Positions 55,815-62,783 of a DNA stretch of 64,000 nt are shown one piece after another. The notes below the pieces were generated by a model that was not told the origin of the DNA, searched no databases, and saw only the letters and a list, made by a program, of their open reading frames with translations. Position 1 is the stretch's first letter, and the number at the start of each line of letters is the position of its first letter. A program made the position numbers and the translations under genes. The stretch comes from Bacteroidales bacterium (GTDB lineage: Bacteria > Bacteroidota > Bacteroidia > Bacteroidales > P3), in NCBI GenBank assembly GCA_017522255.1, contig JAFWZP010000096.1, positions 1 through 64,000 of the forward strand, given 5' to 3'.

Positions 55815-56162
55815 ATGGCATTGGTACATTGTAGAGAATGTGGAGAAATGATTTCAGAATCAGCACCAATATGTCCAAATTGTGGAGTTCCACAGAATAT
55901 ATCTCTTTCTAAAATATCTTCTGCAGATTCCAAAATAAGAGAAGATAACGAATCATTATATGAAATGGACGCTTTAGAGGATAATGAAAAGTCAAATACA
56001 GCATTAATTATTCTTTCCTTTTTATGTCCTTTAGTTGGTCTTATTTTATTTTTAGTTTATCTATGTAAAAGAGATATGAAACGAGTAGGGGAATATGCCA
56101 CGGCTGGATTTTGTGGTATGATGCTTTTAAAGGTACTTATTAAATTCTTTGATGTTTTTTAA
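55815..56162 (+). CDS. Zinc-ribbon membrane protein 2 (paralog)
   Basis: 115 aa from ATG at 55815. CREC and CPNC pairs, an acidic linker and two membrane segments with no clear similarity to those of the first paralog. The first 45 bp of coding DNA and the preceding ACACGTATT region are almost identical to 55381, whereas the C-terminal halves have diverged. It lies 18 bp before a lipoprotein gene. Confidence 0.75.
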   Translation: MALVHCRECGEMISESAPICPNCGVPQNISLSKISSADSKIREDNESLYEMDALEDNEKSNTALIILSFLCPLVGLILFLVYLCKRDMKRVGEYATAGFCGMMLLKVLIKFFDVF

Positions 56163-56180
56163 ATAATAAAATAATATAAT

Positions 56181-56750
56181 ATGAAAAAAATACTGTCTTT
56201 AATATCTCTAGGTATTTTGATTATCAATGGCTGCACATCTATTTTAATTTCTCCCGAACTTTATCAGGAAGAAATAGAGGATTCCGTGAAATTTAATATT
56301 GCTACATGCATGGTGTTGGGAGATAGGCATTCTTTAATTGAAAAAGAAGCAGAAAGTGTCTCATTTCTTTTTGGAGACTTTTTTAGTTCCTCTTATGAAA
56401 AAGATTGGAATAAATTTTGCGACACTATTGATGCCTTTGAAAGATATATGCTTAGATTGGTGGATCAAAGCGAATATACGAATGGCAATTATATGATTTT
56501 GAAACAAATATCGGAAGATTCGTCTAATCCATGGTGTAGAATAGCCGATATGGTACTAGAGAAATATAATGATATCGATGTTGTTATATCGGATTATTAT
56601 GAAATAGAAACTTCTTCAGATATAAGAGTATGGCAATTCACAGAGTTAAATACAGGTTTAGAGGGAACATTTGTTCTTGAAAATGATACTTATTCTTGTG
56701 GCTTGACTGATTCTTCTATGGAAGAATTATTATTAGCTCTATGTTTATAG
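56181..56750 (+). CDS. Unknown lipoprotein
   Basis: 189 aa. The lipobox LIINGC after MKKILSLISLGI is clear. The rest is acidic, with no family I recognise. It is AT-rich and T-biased compared with the core genes. It may form an operon with the zinc-ribbon gene upstream. Confidence 0.7.
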   Translation: MKKILSLISLGILIINGCTSILISPELYQEEIEDSVKFNIATCMVLGDRHSLIEKEAESVSFLFGDFFSSSYEKDWNKFCDTIDAFERYMLRLVDQSEYTNGNYMILKQISEDSSNPWCRIADMVLEKYNDIDVVISDYYEIETSSDIRVWQFTELNTGLEGTFVLENDTYSCGLTDSSMEELLLALCL

Positions 56751-56862
56751 ATCTAATAGTTGTGTAACAATTTATATGTAACAAATAAGAAACAATTTGG
56801 TTATATAGATTCGCCAAATTGCTGATATAAAATAGAATCTTATAATTTTAAAACAAGTAAAA

Positions 56863-57492
56863 ATGAAATTAGTTAAACAATTTTTTTTAGTATTTGCCTC
56901 AATGGTATTGATTGTTGGTTGTAATAACAATTCAACTGATTCGAATGATTCGAAAAGTACTTTAATGAAGCTGAAAGACAAATTAACTAACAAAACCGAA
57001 GCTGGTAACTCTACAGAAGAGGAGACACCATGGCAAGAAGAGGAACAATCATCTGCTACCTCGATTATTATGGAGTATATGTCAACTATAGATTTGTCGG
57101 GTGTAAAGAATATGAATACACTAGAGTTGGCAAAGAATCTCAACACCGCAATAAATGCCAACTGCTATGATGATGCTAAAATCAGAATACCGGAAACTCC
57201 GTATTTTGTTCAACTGACAAAACGAATTGTTACCAATCCAAATCATTGGGAGATCATGAACCTATGTACAATGGCCAGATACGAATCAATTCCTATGAAA
57301 ACAGGAACTATCACAGAAATATATTCCAGTGCTTGTGAAGCAGATGGTGGTTATAGTTATAAAGTACTTTTTAACTCTTCATATGATGAGTTATTTGATA
57401 TGGAAATTATTTTATATAATGGAACAGCTGTTGGTATGGAACCTGATTCTGCTATTTATAGATGGTCAAATATTGAAAAACAAGGATTGTAG
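56863..57492 (+). CDS. Unknown lipoprotein
   Basis: 209 aa. Lipobox VLIVGC, then an Asn/Ser/Asp/Glu-rich linker (about 20-65) and a compact domain (about 70-209). No known family recognised. It is followed 77 bp later by the chimeric secreted protein. Confidence 0.7.
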   Translation: MKLVKQFFLVFASMVLIVGCNNNSTDSNDSKSTLMKLKDKLTNKTEAGNSTEEETPWQEEEQSSATSIIMEYMSTIDLSGVKNMNTLELAKNLNTAINANCYDDAKIRIPETPYFVQLTKRIVTNPNHWEIMNLCTMARYESIPMKTGTITEIYSSACEADGGYSYKVLFNSSYDELFDMEIILYNGTAVGMEPDSAIYRWSNIEKQGL

Positions 57493-57569
57493 TAAGGTTA
57501 TTAGCCAACCCATTGGTTGCCTTAATCTATAGCAACCAATGGGTGGTAAAACATAAGATTAGTAGTAAG

Positions 57570-58877
57570 ATGAAAAAGATAGCTTTATTGTTAGTGTCGT
57601 TATTGGCAATAAACATATTATCGGCACAAGAAACAAGTGATGATTTTAGATTGGTAGTATCGTCGGAAGGAGCCACCAAAGAAGAAGCCACACATCAGGC
57701 ATTGCTAAGTGCCATAGAACAAGCCTTCGGAACTTTTGTATCGGTCAATACCACTATTATCAACAACGAAACTGTAGAAGAAGAAATAACAACAGCAGAA
57801 TTCGGAAACATCAAAGAATATGAAGTACTTAATGTTACCCAGCTAAAGAATAGCATGTATTATGTTACACTCAAAGCCACAGTATCGATAGGCAACCTTG
57901 TAAATTATGCCAAAAGCAAGGGATCGTCGTGCGAACTGGCAGGAGATATGAACACATTTGCCTATAAAGTGAAACTATATAAAGCAAGTAAAAAGGCCGC
58001 CGAAAAAACATTGGACAACTTGATTAATCAACTGTATGAAATGGGACCATATTTGTTTGATTATGAAGTTAAAGTTGGTGATCCTACTGTTTCAAATCCT
58101 GATGCACCGGAGGGTAGCCCTATTTCAGGAAGAATTCCTGCTGATGTTTATATGTATAGAACTAAGACATTCCAGGATTTTATAGTGTTATTAGCCAACA
58201 CAATGTCTGGTATATCATACGGTAAGGATATGTACCAATATTATCTTAATATGGGAATAAAATCTAATCAGATAACGGTATATGATAAATTTTCTGATGT
58301 GTATTTTGATCATGATGGTTATATAGGTGGAGGTTATACTTTAATTGATTTGGATAAATTAATGATTGCTTTAGATGATATTTTCAGCAAAGCTTTCTCT
58401 AATTTTGTAATAGAACATAACATAGGTAAATTTAATTGCAAGGAATTTGATAAGAAAAATAAAATATATGAGCTTGACATGCAAGATGTATGGTGTTTTA
58501 TGTATGATACTATCGGCAAAGTCCATTGGTACGCTGAGCATAATGGCCCTAAAAAGATAAATAATCCTAGTTATTCTGATTCCTATGATGATTATATAAT
58601 GGCTAAAAGAAGATATCGTAGTGATAATGACTATTGCTTTAATTTGATGGATATGTTCTTCTGTAAATGCAGGGGGTGGGGTGAAGTACCTGATGAGTTC
58701 GATGGAAAATTATACAATATTAATTTGTTTTATAACTGTATATTCTATAGAGATTTCAGTTTATATATATCCGACTTTAATAAATTTACGGGGGTTACAA
58801 TTAAGCCTCTCTCACAAAAATTTGAGCGAGACTACATAAAAAGAATCAATAATTATAAACTAAATAGTAAAAAATAA
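57570..58877 (+). CDS. Secreted protein with LPP20/FlgT-like N-terminal domain, compositionally chimeric
   Basis: 435 aa from ATG at 57570, signal peptide ending ILSAQ. Residues 25-150 (VVSSEGATKEEATHQALLSAIEQAFGTFVS) resemble the repeated-Ala, metal-free LPP20/FlgT-type fold seen in many Bacteroidetes secreted proteins. From about 58060 the coding style changes: it is T-rich and has different codon use from the GC-richer N-terminal part. The C-terminal region (about 170-435) matches nothing I know. This suggests replacement of the C-terminal domain by recombination. Confidence 0.7.
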   Translation: MKKIALLLVSLLAINILSAQETSDDFRLVVSSEGATKEEATHQALLSAIEQAFGTFVSVNTTIINNETVEEEITTAEFGNIKEYEVLNVTQLKNSMYYVTLKATVSIGNLVNYAKSKGSSCELAGDMNTFAYKVKLYKASKKAAEKTLDNLINQLYEMGPYLFDYEVKVGDPTVSNPDAPEGSPISGRIPADVYMYRTKTFQDFIVLLANTMSGISYGKDMYQYYLNMGIKSNQITVYDKFSDVYFDHDGYIGGGYTLIDLDKLMIALDDIFSKAFSNFVIEHNIGKFNCKEFDKKNKIYELDMQDVWCFMYDTIGKVHWYAEHNGPKKINNPSYSDSYDDYIMAKRRYRSDNDYCFNLMDMFFCKCRGWGEVPDEFDGKLYNINLFYNCIFYRDFSLYISDFNKFTGVTIKPLSQKFERDYIKRINNYKLNSKK

Positions 58878-58882
58878 TAGGT

Positions 58883-59041
58883 ATGGCTTTTACATCAAAA
58901 CTATCATTATAGGATTTCTTGGCTATTCTGCTAAGTGGGTTTCTTATTTTGGCATTGTTTATTCCAAATTCAGCATTGGAAATATGCATTTTGCAGAAAC
59001 TACGAGAAAGCTATTGTGCATTATATAAACAGAGGTTTTAA
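58883..59041 (+). pseudogene. Possible small membrane protein with an in-frame TAG
   Basis: ATG at 58883 and stop at 59039-59041 give 53 codons with one TAG at 58910. The peptide after the TAG (DFLAILLSGFLILALFIPNS) is a clean membrane segment followed by a polar tail. It could be a broken gene, or a shorter gene from an internal start. Evidence is limited to reading-frame continuity. The rest of 58878-59383 holds a hairpin and a dyad (below). Confidence 0.35.
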
Positions 59042-59113
59042 TGTAAAAGGTAAGTTCTCTATTTTGTTAGAAAGTGAATTTTTAGAATCTACCTTGATTC
59101 ATTCAATTTATTT

Positions 59114-59139
59114 AAGCGGAGCTTTTAAATGCTCCGCTT
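59114..59139. terminator. Hairpin in the 58.9-59.4 kb gap
   Basis: AAGCGGAGC and GCTCCGCTT form a 9-bp stem around TTTTAAAT. There is no strong T-run after it. Confidence 0.6.
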
Positions 59140-59186
59140 ACCTCTACGGAGTGGTCATTTTTTGAAAATGATATATATCTTAGCAG

Positions 59187-59228
59187 ATTATCCTATATAT
59201 GTTACCGCCGTAAGATATATGGGATAAT
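59187..59228. repeat. Dyad with conserved loop, copy 2
   Basis: ATTATCCTATATAT pairs with ATATATGGGATAAT around GTTACCGCCGTAAG. The loop matches the copy at 51671 at most positions, while the stem sequences differ. Confidence 0.6.
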
Positions 59229-59383
59229 TTGTTTTTTGGGCATATGCTGGTATCAAAGAATGGTGCTAAAGGGAAAATATTTTCGGTGATGGTGCGTTTA
59301 TATATTCATAACTTTCGAAGAATAACTATTTGAAATCTTACTAGAAAAAAGGATGTTGATGAGTTTATAAACAAGAAATAGAA

Positions 59384-59668
59384 ATGAAAAAGATATTTAT
59401 ATTATTAGGAATAGGCTGTTTTGTTTTATTTATTCTGTTTCCTATTAGAAACAAGTCGGTAGATATAAAGGAACCGGATTATGCCATTTTGTTCAACGAT
59501 AAGAACCGAGTACAGCTGAAAACTGCTAAAAAATTGGGAATAAAACAACCGTTGAAGGATAGGTCTGCTGCCAATGCTGTGAAAGATGGCTTGGTTAAGG
59601 CAATTTCTAAAAACTGCTTTGCAGGTGATTTGCGGAATTTTCTTGAGAAGATTTCTACTTTCTTTTGA
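59384..59668 (+). pseudogene. DUF5715-like gene truncated by a MITE
   Basis: 94 codons. An N-terminal membrane anchor (FILLGIGCFVLFILFPI), then FNDKNRVQLKTAKKLGIKQP and LKDRSAANAVKDGLVK, similar to the beginning of DUF5715-type Bacteroidetes proteins, which are normally much longer. The last 23 codons (from 59599) come entirely from the inverted MITE copy. The original 3' part is missing in this window. The DUF5715 assignment is by memory and should be checked. Confidence 0.6.
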
Positions 59669-59793
59669 TTGAGCATAGCGGGCTATGCGATTGAAAAAGA
59701 AATAGAAAGGTTTCGGTAAAAAACGTAAATCACGCAAAAGTTTAAAGAAAATTTCCTCTAACTTAATAAAACGTGGAATTTTTAGAAATTGCC
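59599..59793. mobile_element. GGCAA MITE-like element, copy 5 (195 bp), inverted
   Basis: GGCAATTTCTAAAAA at 59599 and TTTTTAGAAATTGCC ending at 59793. Hairpin core GCATAGCggGCTATGC. Flanks TTAA and TTAT match only in part. Opposite orientation to copies 1 to 4. It interrupts the preceding gene. Confidence 0.88.
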
Positions 59794-59840
59794 TTATGTT
59801 ATATATAACAAACGAGGCTACCTAATTAGCAACCTCGTTT
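59794..59840. repeat. 47-bp direct repeat, left copy
   Basis: Contains the palindrome TGTTATATATAACA and the hairpin AACGAGG...CCTCGTT. A second copy at 62150-62196 agrees at 45 of 47 positions by eye. Together they flank the Schlafen-like gene. It could be a transposition or recombination footprint, or two related terminators. Confidence 0.75.
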
Positions 59841-59987
59841 GCTCTATTGAGAATCTATTACAATATTACCTTTTAATATTTGCAATACATTTCGCATACT
59901 ATAATTTAATGATATTCCCGATTCAGCACCTCTATCGTTATCATTTCCTTCAAATTGATGATTGAGTCAATTTTTTAGTGCAAAACA

Positions 59988-62084
59988 CTATTCTATATCA
60001 TCACTTCTTTTGACTCTATATCTTTGCTTAGGATGATGTGGTACATTATATTTTTTTTCTAAAACGTTCGATAGTTTAGGTAAAACAACATTTCGAATAT
60101 ATTGGTATTTTCGCCCAATAACTGTTGCAATCTCTTCCGCAGTTCTCCAATCGGTACAATATTCAACAATAATCCGCTCCATCTCTTCTTTCGAATATCT
60201 TTTCTTTTGAAGTCCGATATTAGAACCGGAAAGTCCGATATTAGTACCAGGAAGTCCGATATTAGCATCAGGAAGTCCGATATTAGCATCGGGAAGTGCA
60301 ATATTAGCATCAGGAAGTCCGATATTAGCATCAGGAAGTCCGATATTAGTATCAGAAAGTGCAATATTAGCATCGGGAAGTGCAATATTAGCATCGGGAA
60401 GTGCAATATTAGCATCAGGAAGTCCGATATTAGCATCGGGAAGTCCGATATTAGCATCAGGAAGTCCGATATTAGCATCGGGAAGTGCAATATTAGTATC
60501 AGAAAGTGCAATATTAGCATCGAGAAGTGCAATATTAGCATCGGGAAGTGCAATATTAGCATCGGGAAGTGCAATATTAGGAAGTCCGTATATATGATAT
60601 TTTGTTCCCCTACCATATCCGTTAGATTCTAAGTACTTCTGAGCACATAATCTACTTAACATTTGTGTAATATCAGTTCTATGCATATCCAATACATACT
60701 GCAAACGCTCATTTGTAATTTCTTCTTCCGAATAAGCCAATGCGAGAGTCATCAGCAATTGTCGTGGTAGTTTTTCTATATTTTCACCAAAATGTTTCAC
60801 TAAGTTTTGCATTACGGAATCATCTAATAATGACTCCATTTGCATAGTCAAAACAACTTTATTTGGCTTGCTTTTTTCTTCTATATAAGGATTCTTCCAA
60901 TTCTGTTCTTTCCACCCATGAATGATTTTATCTGCTCCACTTCCTGCCTTTTCTGCTAAGCCAAGAAATGTAAACATTGTTTGCAGATACTTATTCCTAC
61001 ATACGCTTTCACCCCCTTTATAATATTGTTTTAGGGAGATCAGCATAGTTCCGGGATTTGCAAACACCATTTTATTTGGATATTTGTAAATATTCAACGA
61101 AGCATTTACAGTATAGTCTGCATGAACAAGAGCATTAGTCAAAGCTTCTCTTATCGACACGCTAGCTGATGTTTCAGCTTTTCGTTGGTTGCCTTCCAAT
61201 ACAAATGGCTTTGGTAAGAAGTTTTGGAGTATAGGCAATACTCTGCTATAAAATTGAAATAGATTTGATTCCCAATTACCATCGGGGCAAATGCGATTCA
61301 CCCATCTGTCTTTTGGATCTTGTATTTCTTGATAGTCCGGAAAAAAATTGGGATTTTCATCCATAATAGCACTATAGCTTCCAAACATCAAAAGTCCGGC
61401 GTATGTCAAGCCATACTCTCCGGTTTTTCGATCTCTGCGGAATACATTCAGTTTTTCCAAAAACTCATCTTCAGATAATGCGTTCCACACATGATCAGGA
61501 TTCCATTGCTCAAATCTGCGACGGTATTGTTTTATAGAATCAATATCCAAATCCTTTTTACTGAAATTCTTTAGAATACGTCCGTCTATTGGACTTGCCA
61601 AATTTGCATCGGCAAACATACTATTTACTTCTTCTCTTGTGCAATGATAGTCACCATCAAGATCCCGTCTATAAGTTCCGGTATAAGGATCAAGTCCACA
61701 ATATACGGGTTTAAAACTTCTATCTGCCTTAGGAATATAAAAGAAAACAAAATAACTCTTATCAAATTCAACAATTTCTACATCTGTCTCTTTCAGTAAT
61801 GGAATATTTATTTTCTCTTTGTTATGCATACTATTGAAAAAGTCCTTTTCGTACTTTTTCGCTTGTTCTTTCGTCAGGCCATCTAAAAAGAATTGCTCAT
61901 CTTTTTCTTTGATTCCAAATATAATTGCACCTCCATCAGTGTTGGCAAACGATGAATATGTTTCCCAAAATGAATGAGGAAAACCACCCTTGGCAGACTT
62001 AAACTCCAAATCTGCAGATTCTTTGTTCTCTAACAATTTATCTAAAACAAGTTCTATATCTTTGTATTCATATATCCTTTTCAT
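59988..62084 (-). CDS. Schlafen AlbA_2/HATPase-like ATP-binding protein with internal repeats
   Basis: 698 aa. AlbA_2 Schlafen-type N-terminal domain (about 10-140; ESADLEFKSAKGG, NTDGGAIIFGI), then the HATPase_c_4 region (about 320-430; SIREALTNALVHADY, NPGTM, GSGADKI), a first winged-helix part, a stretch of about 18 seven-residue repeats NIALPDA/NIGLPDA (about 500-625), and a C-terminal winged helix (about 640-690). Such proteins are presumed nucleic-acid-binding regulators, often of accessory character. The repeat tract is of unusual regularity. The gene is flanked by 47-bp direct repeats. Confidence 0.85.
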   Translation of the reverse strand: MKRIYEYKDIELVLDKLLENKESADLEFKSAKGGFPHSFWETYSSFANTDGGAIIFGIKEKDEQFFLDGLTKEQAKKYEKDFFNSMHNKEKINIPLLKETDVEIVEFDKSYFVFFYIPKADRSFKPVYCGLDPYTGTYRRDLDGDYHCTREEVNSMFADANLASPIDGRILKNFSKKDLDIDSIKQYRRRFEQWNPDHVWNALSEDEFLEKLNVFRRDRKTGEYGLTYAGLLMFGSYSAIMDENPNFFPDYQEIQDPKDRWVNRICPDGNWESNLFQFYSRVLPILQNFLPKPFVLEGNQRKAETSASVSIREALTNALVHADYTVNASLNIYKYPNKMVFANPGTMLISLKQYYKGGESVCRNKYLQTMFTFLGLAEKAGSGADKIIHGWKEQNWKNPYIEEKSKPNKVVLTMQMESLLDDSVMQNLVKHFGENIEKLPRQLLMTLALAYSEEEITNERLQYVLDMHRTDITQMLSRLCAQKYLESNGYGRGTKYHIYGLPNIALPDANIALPDANIALLDANIALSDTNIALPDANIGLPDANIGLPDANIGLPDANIALPDANIALPDANIALSDTNIGLPDANIGLPDANIALPDANIGLPDANIGLPGTNIGLSGSNIGLQKKRYSKEEMERIIVEYCTDWRTAEEIATVIGRKYQYIRNVVLPKLSNVLEKKYNVPHHPKQRYRVKRSDDIE
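60211..60588. repeat. 21-nt coding tandem repeat in the Schlafen-like gene
   Basis: About 18 units of 21 nt (on the plus strand around GATATTAGCATC or CAATATTAGCATC) encode NIxLPDA. Two main alleles (Ala or Gly at position 3) alternate in blocks. All six frames stay largely open through it, so false frames exist on the other strand. Copy number is likely variable. Confidence 0.9.
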
Positions 62085-62149
62085 CGTTTAATCAATTGCA
62101 ATATTTCTACAACGTTTGTTTTTCAAATATATTGCCCTACATCACTTCT

Positions 62150-62196
62150 TTATGTTATATATAACAAACGAGACCACCTAATTAGCAACCTCGTTT
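62150..62196. repeat. 47-bp direct repeat, right copy
   Basis: Second copy of the repeat at 59794-59840, with two substitutions. It lies upstream of the Schlafen-like gene. It is nested in a small inverted pair (TTGCCCTACAT near 62132 and ATGTAGGGCAA near 62218). Confidence 0.75.
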
Positions 62197-62392
62197 AGGC
62201 AATACACAGTCGTGGAATGTAGGGCAAGATATTCGGGTAATAGTTCCTTTATCAATCGAGTATATCCGGCATATGTAGTCGGGTAATTATTGCGATGCTT
62301 GTTATGGATATTTAATGCTAAGATAATAATGGTGTATTACCCCAATCTTTTTGTACTTGCAAGTAATATTTTCAAGCGAGAAATTACCTAAA

Positions 62393-62586
62393 GGCAACTT
62401 CTAAAAATTCCACGTTCTATGAACACTATTAAAAAATAAAAGAACTTTTGCGTGCTTTGCGTTTTTTTTTAAAATCTTTCTATTTCTTTTTCAATCGTGT
62501 AGCCCGCTACACTCAATCAAAAGAAAGTAGAAATCTTCCTAAGAAAATTCCGCAAATCACCTGCAAAGCAATTTTTAGAAATTGCC
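62393..62586. mobile_element. GGCAA MITE-like element, copy 6 (194 bp)
   Basis: Intact ends with target duplication TAAA at 62389-62392 and 62587-62590. The hairpin core is GTGTAGCccGCTACAC (62497-62512), a compensated variant of the GCATAGC/GCTATGC core of other copies. Confidence 0.9.
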
Positions 62587-62626
62587 TAAATCTATACGTT
62601 GCAATAGGGCATCCCTGGTCAATTCT

Positions 62627-62709
62627 GCCCCTAAAAAGGGTCAAATTATAGCAAAAACTGTCCCTAAAAAAGGGACAAAATTCAAAGAAAATTGTACCTT
62701 TTTAGGAAC
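62627..62709. repeat. Palindromic word array J (about 33-nt period)
   Basis: Three near-palindromes around CCCTAAAAAGGG have centres near 62634.5, 62668 and 62701.5, so steps of 33.5 nt. The last one has the shape GTACCTTTTTAGG and partly overlaps a promoter-like sequence. It lies between MITE copy 6 and the AAA ATPase promoter. Confidence 0.7.
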
Positions 62710-62750
62710 AATTTTTCTACAAAACTGTTATTTATATCAGAATAATTTTG

Positions 62751-62758
62751 TACCTTTG
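62751..62758 (+). promoter_or_regulatory. Promoter of the AAA ATPase gene
   Basis: TACCTTTG preceded by TTTTG and followed by CAGG, 25 bp before the ATG. Confidence 0.75.
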
Positions 62759-62783
62759 CAGGTGTAAATAAAAGAAAAAGAAA

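Noticed and set aside
58935-59165. 76-residue frame in the gap after the chimeric gene
   Set aside because: The other frame gives a cleaner membrane peptide (interrupted by TAG); neither is convincing as an intact gene.
60102-60632. Open frames opposite and alongside the Schlafen repeat tract
   Set aside because: They are shadows of the 21-nt repeat; the real frame is the one with domains on both sides.
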